Shown here one piece after another: positions 39,033 to 47,362 of a DNA stretch of 64,000 bases (position 1 is its first letter; each line of letters begins with the position of its first letter). Position numbers and translations under genes: made by a program. Source of the DNA: Microbacterium kunmingense (GTDB lineage: Bacteria > Actinomycetota > Actinomycetes > Actinomycetales > Microbacteriaceae); contig NZ_JAKNUS010000002.1 of the NCBI RefSeq assembly GCF_023155745.1, forward strand, positions 310,001-374,000, written 5' to 3'. The notes under the pieces are model-generated. The model was not told where the DNA came from. It made no database searches and worked only from the letters and a program-made list of their open reading frames with translations.

Positions 39033-40016
39033 ATGACTGGACTTCGCTGGGGCATCCTCGCCACCGGGGGGATCGCGCACGCGTTCGCCTCCGACCTTCG
39101 CACCGCCGAGCGCGACATGATCGCCGTCGGCTCGCGGCGTGAGGAGGCATCACGCGAGTTCGCCGCCGAATTCGGCATCCCCCACGCGCACTCCTCCTAC
39201 GAGGCGCTCGTCGCCGACCCCGATGTCGACATCCTCTACATCGCCACCCCTCACCCCTTCCACGCCGAGAACGCGATCCTCGCGCTCGAGCACGGCAAGC
39301 ACGTCCTGGTCGAGAAGCCCTTCACGCTGAACGCCGCCGAAGCCGCGGCGATCCGCGACGCTGCCCGTGCGAACGGCCTGCTGGCGATGGAGGCGATGTG
39401 GACGCGGTACCTCCCCCACATGATCCGCATCCGCGAGATCATTGCCGCCGGCACCCTGGGCGAGATCCGCGCCGTCTTCGCCGACCACACCCAGAAGATC
39501 AGCGCTGATCCCTCGCACCGGCTGAACGCGCTCGAGCTGGGCGGCGGGGCGCTCCTGGACCTCGGGATCTACCCGATCTCGTTCTTCTGGGACATCCTCG
39601 GCGCACCGACGTCGGTCGCCGCACGCGCGCGACTGGCCGACACCGGCGCCGACGCCGACGTCGCGACGATCTTCACCCACGCCTCGGGCGCCATCTCGAC
39701 CTCGGTCACCTCGTCGCGTTCGGCCGGCCCGAACACCGCCCACATCATCGGCACCGACGCCCGCATCGACATCGACCGCACCTGGTACACGCCCACGAGC
39801 TTCCGCGTCATCGGGCCGGACGGCACCGTGATCGAGGACTACGTGAGCGACATCGCCGGACGGGGGATGCAGTTCCAGGCTCTGGCGGCCGAGGAGATCA
39901 TCGCTCGCGGTGAGATCGACAGCCCGCTGCTCGGGATCGATGAGACGGTCGCGATCATGGCGACCCTCGACGAGATCCGCGCGCAGATCGGCGTCCGCTA
40001 CCCCGGGGAGAAGTGA
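39033..40016 (+). CDS. Gfo/Idh/MocA family NAD(P)-dependent oxidoreductase
   Basis: 327 aa. N-terminal Rossmann fold GILATGGIAHAFASDL; the conserved catalytic Lys is in VEKPFTLN; the DLGIYP motif of the C-terminal domain (GALLDLGIYPISFF) is present, as in dihydrodiol/xylose dehydrogenase-like members. Starts leaderless and overlaps the next gene by one base (TGATG). The sugar ABC loci downstream suggest a sugar substrate, but this is inference. Confidence 0.88.
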   Translation: MTGLRWGILATGGIAHAFASDLRTAERDMIAVGSRREEASREFAAEFGIPHAHSSYEALVADPDVDILYIATPHPFHAENAILALEHGKHVLVEKPFTLNAAEAAAIRDAARANGLLAMEAMWTRYLPHMIRIREIIAAGTLGEIRAVFADHTQKISADPSHRLNALELGGGALLDLGIYPISFFWDILGAPTSVAARARLADTGADADVATIFTHASGAISTSVTSSRSAGPNTAHIIGTDARIDIDRTWYTPTSFRVIGPDGTVIEDYVSDIAGRGMQFQALAAEEIIARGEIDSPLLGIDETVAIMATLDEIRAQIGVRYPGEK

Positions 40017-40873
40017 TGGCCGATCCGCACGGCCGCGTGGCGGTCTACCTCGACTTCGACAACATCGTCATGTCCTGGTACGACCGGGTGCACGGACGCA
40101 ACTCCTACGCCCGTGACCGTCAGCGCATCGTCGCCGGCGACGGCGACGCCGAGATCACCGAGCGCCTCGCCGCGGCGATGATCGACGTCGGCGCGATCAT
40201 CGACTACGCCGCCACCTTCGGCACGCTCGTCCTGACCCGCGCGTACGCGGACTGGTCCTCTCCGGTGAACGCGGTGTACCGCTCGCAGCTCGTCGCCCGC
40301 GCGGTCGACCTGGTGCAGCTCTTCCCGGCCGCGGCGTACGCCAAGAACGGGGCGGACATCAGGCTCGCCGTCGACACCGTCGAGGACATGTTCCGCCTCG
40401 ACGACCTCACCCACGTCGTCATCGTCGCGGGCGACTCCGACTACGTCCCGCTCGCGCAGCGCTGCAAGCGACTCGGACGCTTCGTCGTCGGCATCGGGGT
40501 GGCGGGATCCACCGCCAAGTCCCTCGCGGCCGCGTGCGACCAGTTCCACGCGTACGACGCCCTTCCCGGCATCCCCGCCCCGGAGGTGACGGAGAAGCCG
40601 GAGACGGCGCGCAGCCGGTCGCGGAAGAAGACCGTCGACCCGGGAGCCGAGCTCCTCCGGCGCGCACTGCGCCTGGAGAGCGACCGCGAGGGCGAGGACT
40701 GGCAGCACGCCTCGGCGGTGAAGAGCCTCATCAAGCGCCTCGACCCGTCCTTCAGCGAGAAGGCCTACGGGTTCCGCAGCTTCTCGGAGTTCGTCAAGGC
40801 CCACGGCGACGTCGCCGAGGTGGACGAGTCCGGCCACATCGTGCTGGTCCGCCTCGCCGGCGAGAAGACCTGA
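40016..40873 (+). CDS. NYN (PIN-like nuclease) protein with C-terminal OST-HTH/LOTUS domain
   Basis: 285 aa. The N-terminal ~190 residues are a NYN domain: acidic residues in VYLDFDNIVMS, KNGADIRLAVDTVED and VAGDSDYVPLAQR form the metal site. A basic linker (SRSRKKT) leads to a LOTUS-type module (AVKSLIKRLDPSFSEKAYGFRSFSEFV) near residues 235-280 that binds RNA in other proteins. Probably an RNA-targeting nuclease; target unknown. The ATG at 40016 overlaps the preceding stop by one base; a GTG just before it is an alternative. Confidence 0.87.
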   Translation: MADPHGRVAVYLDFDNIVMSWYDRVHGRNSYARDRQRIVAGDGDAEITERLAAAMIDVGAIIDYAATFGTLVLTRAYADWSSPVNAVYRSQLVARAVDLVQLFPAAAYAKNGADIRLAVDTVEDMFRLDDLTHVVIVAGDSDYVPLAQRCKRLGRFVVGIGVAGSTAKSLAAACDQFHAYDALPGIPAPEVTEKPETARSRSRKKTVDPGAELLRRALRLESDREGEDWQHASAVKSLIKRLDPSFSEKAYGFRSFSEFVKAHGDVAEVDESGHIVLVRLAGEKT

Positions 40874-40878
40874 CCCGC

Positions 40879-40884
40879 TACAGT
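40879..40884 (+). promoter_or_regulatory. -10 box of the ROK regulator gene (leaderless)
   Basis: TACAGT, 6 nt before the GTG at 40891; supports that start over a GTG at 40885. Confidence 0.5.
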
Positions 40885-40890
40885 GTGCAT

Positions 40891-42093
40891 GTGATCCGCC
40901 GAGAGACGCCGCCGGGCTCGCAGTCGTCACTGCGTGAAGCCAACCGCGCGCGTCTGCTCGAGACGCTGAAGCGTCACGGCCGGATGACGCAGGTCGAACT
41001 CGCCGGCATCACGGGCCTCTCACCGGCCACGGTGTCGAACATCGTCAAGGAGCTCGTCGCATCGGGCGTGCTCCACACCTCGATCACCTCGCGCAGCGGT
41101 CGCCGCGCCACTCTGGTCTCGCTCGCCCGGCAGCTCGGCCTCGTCGCCGGAGCGCACTTCAGTTCCCGGCAGCTGCACATCGCGATCTCGGATGTCACCC
41201 GCACCGTGGTCAGCCAGAGCTCGCTCCCCCTTCCCCTCGACCACCGCCACGATGCCGAGCTCGACCGCCTGGCGCTGCTCCTCGGCGACATGATGGACTC
41301 CCTCGGCGGATCCGTCGACGATCTCCTGGCCGTCGGTCTCGCCCTCCCGGCTCCGATCGACCCGCGGACCGGGATGGTGAGCGCCGCCGGCATCCTCCGC
41401 GGCTGGGAGAACGTCGACATCGCGGCATCCCTCACCGCCCGCATCCAGCGCCCGGTGCTCGTCGACAGCGAGGCGAACCTCGGTGCGCTTGCCGAGGCGC
41501 GCGAGGGGGTGTCGCGGGATGTCCCGTCGTCGGTGTACCTCCGCGTCGGCCACACGATCAGCGCGGGCATGGTCGTCGCGGGCGAGCTGTTCCGCGGCGT
41601 GAACGGCAAGGCCGGGCAGATCGGGCATGTCACGATCGACGAGAACGGGCCCATCTGCCGCTGCAGCAACCGCGGGTGCCTCGAGACCTATGCCGGCGGA
41701 CCCGCGCTCCTCTCGCTGTTCCCGCCGGGCGAGGGGATGCGGCGCCTCAGTGACCTCATTCAGGCCGCCGAGTCCGGCGACGGCAGTGCGCGGCGGGTCA
41801 TCGCCGACGCCGGACGGCACATCGGCATCGCTGCGGCGAGCCTGTGCAACCTCCTCGATCCCGGGCTGCTCGTGGTCGGCGGCGAACTGGCCGAGGCCGG
41901 CGAGATCCTGATGGCACCGATGCGGCACTCGCTGGAGCGCACGGCGCTGGCGAGCGGGAACGGCCTGCCCGAGATCGTCGCGAGCTCGTTCGGGGAGTGG
42001 ACCGAGACCCGCGGGGCGATCGCAGCCGCGCTCGACGCCGTCGCCTTCGATCACGTCGCGGTCGACACCGGAGTCGATCGCGCCACCGCGTGA
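40891..42093 (+). CDS. ROK family transcriptional regulator (XylR/NagC-like)
   Basis: 400 aa. N-terminal winged helix (MTQVELAGITGLSPATVSNI), then the ROK kinase-like fold: DSEANLGALAEAREG and the zinc-site motif CRCSNRGCLETYAGG. It sits seven bases before the first sugar-binding protein gene and heads the import cluster, so it probably controls the two ABC systems in response to their sugar, most likely xylose or a related pentose. Confidence 0.9.
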   Translation: MIRRETPPGSQSSLREANRARLLETLKRHGRMTQVELAGITGLSPATVSNIVKELVASGVLHTSITSRSGRRATLVSLARQLGLVAGAHFSSRQLHIAISDVTRTVVSQSSLPLPLDHRHDAELDRLALLLGDMMDSLGGSVDDLLAVGLALPAPIDPRTGMVSAAGILRGWENVDIAASLTARIQRPVLVDSEANLGALAEAREGVSRDVPSSVYLRVGHTISAGMVVAGELFRGVNGKAGQIGHVTIDENGPICRCSNRGCLETYAGGPALLSLFPPGEGMRRLSDLIQAAESGDGSARRVIADAGRHIGIAAASLCNLLDPGLLVVGGELAEAGEILMAPMRHSLERTALASGNGLPEIVASSFGEWTETRGAIAAALDAVAFDHVAVDTGVDRATA

Positions 42094-42100
42094 GCGGCCC

Positions 42101-43174
42101 ATGACCGCATCGCTCCGCCGCATCGGTGCGGCCCTCCTCGCGACGGCGATGGCGCTGGCGGCGGCCGGGTGCGCTGCGCAGAGCGGCGGGACGGAGGGGA
42201 CGATCGCGCTCCTCCTTCCCGACGCCAAGACCGCTCGCTACGAGACCTTCGACCGCCCGTACTTCGAAGAGCGCGTCGCGGAGCTCGGCGACTTCCGCGT
42301 GCTGTACTCCAACGCCGACCAGGATGCGGCGAAACAGCAGCAGCAGGCGGAGGCCGCCCTCACCGGGGGCGCCGGGGTGCTCGTGCTCGACCCGGTCGAC
42401 GCCAACGCCGCCGTCACGATCGTCCGGGAGGCCAACGCGCAGGGCGTTCCGGTGATCTCCTACGACCGGCTCGTCGCGGGGGGCGATCTGGCTTACTATG
42501 TCTCGTTCGACAACGAGAAGGTCGGCCAGCTGCAGGCGTCCGCGCTCACCGAGGCCCTGGCCGCGGATGTCGGCGCGATCGAACCCGACACGCAGCAGAG
42601 AGGCATCCTGATGGTGAACGGTTCGCCCACCGACAGCAATGCCGCGCTGTTCAAATCCGGTGCCGAAGAGGTCATTGACGAGGCGGGGATCACCGTGCTG
42701 TCATCCTTCGACACCCCGGAGTGGAGCCCCGACCTCGCGCAGGAGTGGGTCGCCGGGCAGGTCGCCCAGTTCGGCGATCGCATCGCCGCGGTCTATGCCG
42801 CCAACGACGCCACCGCCGGCGGCGCCGTGGCGGCGCTGCGGGCCGGGAACGTCACCCCGTTCCCGATCGTGACCGGGCAGGATGCGGAGCTGACGGCCAT
42901 CCAACGCATCCTCACCGGCGATCAGTACATGACCGTCTACAAGGCCATCCGCCCGCAGGCGGAGCGGGCCGCCGACGTGGCGGTCGCCCTGCTCCGGGGC
43001 GAGGAGGTGGAGGCACCGCTGGAGATCGACGGAACGCCCACGACCCTCCTCGACCCCGTCGCCGTGACGATCGAGGACATCGCCGACACCGTCGTCGCCG
43101 ACGGATTCTGGACCATCGACGACATCTGCACCGCCGAGTACGCCGAGGCCTGCGAGCGAGCGGGGCTTCGATGA
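42101..43174 (+). CDS. Xylose-type sugar ABC transporter substrate-binding lipoprotein 1
   Basis: 357 aa. Signal peptide with lipobox AAAGC, then a periplasmic-binding-protein fold. XylF-like motifs are VISYDRLV, SFDNEKVGQLQ and NGSPTDSNAALFKSGA. Part of the first import set (binding protein-ATPase-permease); paralogous to the protein at 45371. Confidence 0.9.
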   Translation: MTASLRRIGAALLATAMALAAAGCAAQSGGTEGTIALLLPDAKTARYETFDRPYFEERVAELGDFRVLYSNADQDAAKQQQQAEAALTGGAGVLVLDPVDANAAVTIVREANAQGVPVISYDRLVAGGDLAYYVSFDNEKVGQLQASALTEALAADVGAIEPDTQQRGILMVNGSPTDSNAALFKSGAEEVIDEAGITVLSSFDTPEWSPDLAQEWVAGQVAQFGDRIAAVYAANDATAGGAVAALRAGNVTPFPIVTGQDAELTAIQRILTGDQYMTVYKAIRPQAERAADVAVALLRGEEVEAPLEIDGTPTTLLDPVAVTIEDIADTVVADGFWTIDDICTAEYAEACERAGLR

Positions 43175-44046
43175 ACGGCGGCATGGCGGCGCCACGCCCC
43201 CGCCCCCGCGAGCGTGTGCTGACGATGCACGGTGTCGGGAAGCGGTTCGGTGCCGTACGGGCGCTCAGCGACGTGGACTTCTGGGTCGACGAGGGAGAGG
43301 TGGTCGCCCTCGTCGGCGACAACGGGGCCGGGAAGTCGACCCTGGTGAAGATCCTCGCCGGTGTCTACACCGCCGACACCGGGGTCATCGAGTTCGACGG
43401 TTCCCCGGTGCGTCTGCAGAGCCCCGCCGACGCCCAGGAGCTCGGCATCGCGACGGTGTTCCAAGACCTCGCCCTCTGCGACAACCTCGACGTCGTGGCC
43501 AACCTCTGGCTCGGTCGGGAGCTGGTCTCAGGGCGACGGCTGAACGAGGTCGAGATGGAGCAGCGCACCTGGACGCTGCTGCGCGAGCTTGCCGCGAAGC
43601 TCCCCTCGGTGCGCGTGCCCGTGGCGTCGCTCTCGGGAGGCCAACGTCAGACCGTGGCGATCGCCCGCTCGCTCATCGGCGATCCGCGGGTGGTGATCCT
43701 CGACGAACCCACCGCGGCGCTCGGGGTGGCGCAGACCGCCGAAGTGCTGAACCTCATCGAGCGCCTCCGGGAACGCGGGCACGGCGTCATCCTCATCAGC
43801 CACAACATGGCCGACGTGATGGCGGTGGCAGACCGCGCGGTGGTCCTGAGGCTCGGGCGCAACAACGGCGAGTACGACATCGCCGACATCACCACCGAGA
43901 CCCTGATCGCGGCCATCACGGGCGCCACCTCCGACGCGCCGGTGCGCCCGGCCCCGGTGCCCGAGCAGACCACGCCGGGCCGCATCATCCCCCTCCCCAC
44001 CGACCGACCGCGCCGACGTCCGCGCGCGCGGGACCTCGACGGATGA
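43171..44046 (+). CDS. Sugar ABC transporter ATP-binding protein 1 (single-domain)
   Basis: 291 aa. ATG overlaps the previous stop. Walker A GDNGAGKST, signature LSGGQRQTVAIARSL, Walker B VILDEPTAALG, switch His ISHNMADV. Unlike XylG/RbsA (about 500 aa, two NBDs) it has one NBD, so a homodimer is expected. A C-terminal Pro/Arg-rich tail of about 40 residues follows. Confidence 0.9.
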   Translation: MNGGMAAPRPRPRERVLTMHGVGKRFGAVRALSDVDFWVDEGEVVALVGDNGAGKSTLVKILAGVYTADTGVIEFDGSPVRLQSPADAQELGIATVFQDLALCDNLDVVANLWLGRELVSGRRLNEVEMEQRTWTLLRELAAKLPSVRVPVASLSGGQRQTVAIARSLIGDPRVVILDEPTAALGVAQTAEVLNLIERLRERGHGVILISHNMADVMAVADRAVVLRLGRNNGEYDIADITTETLIAAITGATSDAPVRPAPVPEQTTPGRIIPLPTDRPRRRPRARDLDG

Positions 44047-45224
44047 CCGCGGCCGACACCGTCTCACGCGTCGCCGCGCGCGTGCGGGAGGGCGACCTGG
44101 GTGCGCTGCCGGTCATCGTCGGGGTGGTCGTCATCTGGTCGGTCTTCCAGTCGCTGAACCCGCTGTTCCTGTCCCCTCAGAACCTCGTCAACCTGACGAT
44201 GCAGTGCGCGGCGATCGGGACCATCGCCCTCGGGGTCGTGCTGGTGCTCCTCGTCGGCGAGATCGACCTGTCCGTGGGATCGGTATCCGGCCTTGCCGCC
44301 GCGATCCTCGCGGTGACCTTCGTCCAGCTGCAGTGGGATCTGATCCTGGCCATCGTGGCCGCCGTCGCAGCCGGAGCCGCGATCGGCGCCGGATACGGGC
44401 TCCTGCTGACCCGGTTCGCCCTGCCGAGTTTCGTGATCACCCTCGCGGGTCTCCTCGGATTCCTCGGCCTGCAGCTCTGGGTGCTCGGCGAGACGGGCTC
44501 GATCAATCTGCCCTTCGACTCCTGGCTCGTGGTCTTCGCCCAGCAGCTCTTCCTCCCCGCCTGGCTCTCCTACCTCCTCGTCATCCTCGCCGTCGCCGGC
44601 TACCTCGTCACCCGGGTGCGCCGCGCCCAGCGGCGCGTGCAGGCGAATCTCGACAGCCAGAGCTATCGCGAGATCGCGGTGCGAACCCTCATCCTGGGTG
44701 TCTTCCTCGCCGGTGCCACCTGGTACTTGAACCTCTCGCGCGGCGTCGGGGTCATGTTCCTGTTCTTCCTCGCGCTCATCGTCGTCGTCGACATCGTGCT
44801 GCAGCAGACACGGTGGGGCCGGGCGGTCTATGCGGTGGGCGGGTCGAAGGAGGCCGCCCGACGGGCCGGGATCCGCGTGGGACGCATCTACGTGACGGTC
44901 TTCGCCCTGTGCTCCAGTCTCGCCGCCGTCGGCGGCATCCTCGCCGCCTCACGGCTGGCGGCAGTCAGCCAGAGTTCGGGCGCCAGCGACACGAACCTCA
45001 ACGCCATCGCCGCGGCGGTGATCGGCGGGGCGAGCCTCTTCGGCGGGCGCGGCACGGCGTACTCCGCGCTGTTGGGCATCATCGTCATCCAGTCGATCTC
45101 GTCAGGGCTGACGCTGCTGAACCTCGACTCGTCGGTGCGCTTCATGATCACCGGTCTCGTCCTCGTCATCGCCGTCATCATCGATTCGCTGTCCCGGCGG
45201 ACCCGGGAGGCCACCGGCCGGTAA
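44043..45224 (+). CDS. Sugar ABC transporter permease 1 (XylH-like)
   Basis: 393 aa, about 10 membrane segments; ATG overlaps the ATPase stop (ATGA). Family motifs are VGEIDLSVGSVSG, the coupling loop VGGSKEAARRAGIRV, and GGRGTAYSALLG. Completes the first import set. Confidence 0.9.
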   Translation: MTAADTVSRVAARVREGDLGALPVIVGVVVIWSVFQSLNPLFLSPQNLVNLTMQCAAIGTIALGVVLVLLVGEIDLSVGSVSGLAAAILAVTFVQLQWDLILAIVAAVAAGAAIGAGYGLLLTRFALPSFVITLAGLLGFLGLQLWVLGETGSINLPFDSWLVVFAQQLFLPAWLSYLLVILAVAGYLVTRVRRAQRRVQANLDSQSYREIAVRTLILGVFLAGATWYLNLSRGVGVMFLFFLALIVVVDIVLQQTRWGRAVYAVGGSKEAARRAGIRVGRIYVTVFALCSSLAAVGGILAASRLAAVSQSSGASDTNLNAIAAAVIGGASLFGGRGTAYSALLGIIVIQSISSGLTLLNLDSSVRFMITGLVLVIAVIIDSLSRRTREATGR

Positions 45225-45279
45225 CTGCCTTCACGGACCGAACGCATGAGCGCCGTTGCCAAAGCGTTACGTTCACTAC

Positions 45280-45309
45280 TTGACGCCAAGGGTCACCACT
45301 CGGGATGAT
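45280..45309 (+). promoter_or_regulatory. Candidate promoter of the second sugar ABC set
   Basis: TTGACG (45280-45285), 18-bp spacer, GATGAT (45304-45309), in the 146-bp gap before the second binding-protein gene. It is flanked by AAAGCG (45261-45266) and CGCTTT (45310-45315), an inverted pair that could belong to a ROK-type operator. Confidence 0.5.
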
Positions 45310-45370
45310 CGCTTTCGTGAGCGGCTCCATGGGGGCGTCGCGCTCACCGTTCGACGATGAAAGGTGAACA

Positions 45371-46453
45371 ATGAAGAAATCCTTCCTCTCGGCCGCGGCG
45401 GTCGCCGGCGCAGCCGTGATGCTGCTGGCGGGCTGTTCCAGCTCGACCGGTAGTGACAGCGGTGATGGCGGCGGCGACACCGGCGGCGGCGACGCCGCGG
45501 GCCGCGCCTGCGTCATCCTTCCCGACGCGGCGTCCTCGCCCCGCTGGGAGAACTTCGACCGCAAGTACCTGCAGGAGGGCCTGGAAGCCGCCGGCTTCGA
45601 GGTCGACATCCAGAACGCCCAGGGCAACACCAACACCTACTCCACGATCGCCGACCAGCAGCTCACCCAGGGCTGCGGCGTGATGCTGCTGGTGGACTAC
45701 CAGGGCGCGGCCGAAGCGGTCGCCGCCGACGCCAGCGCCGAGGGCATCCCGGTGATCGCGTACGACCGTCCCTTCGAGGGCGCCGACTACTACGTCTCGT
45801 TCGACAACGAGGAGGTCGGTCGCCTGCAGGGCCAGACCGTGCTCGACGGCCTCGAGGCCGCGGGCAAGGACCCCGCGTCCGCGACGGTGGTCTACATGGG
45901 CGGTGACCCCACCGACGGCAACGCCGCGATGTTCAAGTCCGGTGCCGTGGAGGTCATGGAGGCAGCCGGCATCACCCCGGCCGCCGAGCCCCCGGGCGTG
46001 TGGGACCAGGCGGAGTCGCAGACCAACTTCGAGCAGGCTCTGACCTCGCTCGGCGGACAGGTCGACGGCGTGTGGGTGGCCAACGACACCAACGCCGCGG
46101 GCGTCATCAAGGTGCTGCAGGACAACAACCTCGAGGGCGTGGCCGTCTCCGGTCAGGACGCGAACGTCGCGGGCCTGCAGAACATCCTCCTCGGCTGGCA
46201 GACCGCGACGGTCTACAAGCCGGTTAAGGATGAGGCCGACGCGGCCGTCGAGCTCGCCGTGGCGCTGCTCAACGGCGAAGAGGTCACCGCCGAGGCTGAG
46301 CTCGAGGACGGCACGCCGTACATCCAGGTCACGCCGGTCCTCGTCGGACCGAACGAGGTCAAGGACGTCATCGCCGCGGGCGACGCCTCCTACGACGACG
46401 TCTGCACCCCCGACGTGATGGCCGCGTGCGAGGAGTTCGGCGTCACCGAGTGA
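45371..46453 (+). CDS. Xylose-type sugar ABC transporter substrate-binding lipoprotein 2
   Basis: 360 aa, RBS AAGGTGA. Lipobox LLAGC, Ser/Gly/Asp-rich linker, then XylF-like fold with VIAYDRPFEGAD, SFDNEEVGRLQ and GGDPTDGNAAMFKSGA. Clear paralogue of the protein at 42101 with its own promoter; a strong hairpin follows its stop, suggesting higher expression than the ATPase and permease. Confidence 0.92.
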   Translation: MKKSFLSAAAVAGAAVMLLAGCSSSTGSDSGDGGGDTGGGDAAGRACVILPDAASSPRWENFDRKYLQEGLEAAGFEVDIQNAQGNTNTYSTIADQQLTQGCGVMLLVDYQGAAEAVAADASAEGIPVIAYDRPFEGADYYVSFDNEEVGRLQGQTVLDGLEAAGKDPASATVVYMGGDPTDGNAAMFKSGAVEVMEAAGITPAAEPPGVWDQAESQTNFEQALTSLGGQVDGVWVANDTNAAGVIKVLQDNNLEGVAVSGQDANVAGLQNILLGWQTATVYKPVKDEADAAVELAVALLNGEEVTAEAELEDGTPYIQVTPVLVGPNEVKDVIAAGDASYDDVCTPDVMAACEEFGVTE

Positions 46454-46481
46454 TGCCCCGCGCGTGTTGACGCGCCGAACC

Positions 46482-46514
46482 GGGGGCGCCACGGCACCGC
46501 GCCGTGGCGCCCCC
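46482..46514 (+). terminator. Strong intra-operon hairpin after the second binding-protein gene
   Basis: GGGGGCGCCACGGC (46482-46495), 5-nt loop, perfect complement (46501-46514). There is no T-tract, and the ATPase start is only 35 bases on. Best read as an mRNA-stabilising or attenuating hairpin that lifts binding-protein expression above the downstream genes. Confidence 0.65.
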
Positions 46515-46549
46515 GCCGCGCCCCTCCACCCGGTCGCAAGGAAGCGAGC

Positions 46550-47362
46550 ATGACAGACACCATTCACACCTCCACCGCCGTGGAGCCCATCATCGAACTC
46601 GTCGGGGTCAAGAAGTCCTTCGGTCCCGTCACCGTCCTCAAGGGCGTGAACCTCAAGGTCCACCCCGGCAAGGTGACCGCTCTCGTCGGCGACAACGGCG
46701 CCGGCAAATCCACCCTGATCAAGGGACTCGCCGGCGTGCAGCCCTACGACGAGGGCGAGGTCCTCATCGACGGCCAGCACCGCGACCTCCACGCACCGCG
46801 CGACGCCTCGGGCCTCGGCATCGAGGTCGTCTACCAGGACCTCGCGCTCTGCGACAACCTCGACATCGTCCAGAACATGTTCCTCGGGCGCGAGGAGCTC
46901 ACTTTCGGCATGTTCGATGAGGGGCGCATGGAGAAGGAGGCCTCCGACACGCTGCGGTCCCTCTCGGTGCGCACAGTCAAGTCGGTGCGCCAGAAGGTCT
47001 CCTCCCTCTCCGGCGGGCAGCGGCAGACGGTTGCCATCGCGCGCGCGGTGCTGAAGAAGGCCCGTGTGGTCATCCTCGACGAGCCGACCGCCGCGCTCGG
47101 CGTCGCCCAGACCGAGCAGGTGCTGAACCTCGTTCAGCGCCTTGCGCAGCAGGGTGTCGCCGTCATCCTCATCAGCCACAACCTGGCGGACGTCTTCGCC
47201 GTGGCCGACGACATCGCGGTGCTCTACCTCGGTCAGATGGTGGTGCAGATCCCGACCTCCGAGACGACCCGCGACGACGTGGTCGGTTACATCACCGGTA
47301 CCAAGACGAACGGGGTCGACATCATCGACACCACCACCCTCAGCACGGGAGGAGCCGAATGA
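46550..47362 (+). CDS. Sugar ABC transporter ATP-binding protein 2 (single-domain)
   Basis: 270 aa, RBS AAGGAAG. Walker A GDNGAGKST, signature LSGGQRQTVAIARAV, Walker B VILDEPTAALG, ISHNLADV. Same single-NBD form as its paralogue at 43171 but without the Pro/Arg tail. Confidence 0.92.
   Translation: MTDTIHTSTAVEPIIELVGVKKSFGPVTVLKGVNLKVHPGKVTALVGDNGAGKSTLIKGLAGVQPYDEGEVLIDGQHRDLHAPRDASGLGIEVVYQDLALCDNLDIVQNMFLGREELTFGMFDEGRMEKEASDTLRSLSVRTVKSVRQKVSSLSGGQRQTVAIARAVLKKARVVILDEPTAALGVAQTEQVLNLVQRLAQQGVAVILISHNLADVFAVADDIAVLYLGQMVVQIPTSETTRDDVVGYITGTKTNGVDIIDTTTLSTGGAE

Noticed and set aside
46482..46514. Rho-independent terminator ending the binding-protein transcript
   Set aside because: No U-run follows, and the ATPase needs expression from this operon; partial termination or stabilisation is more likely.
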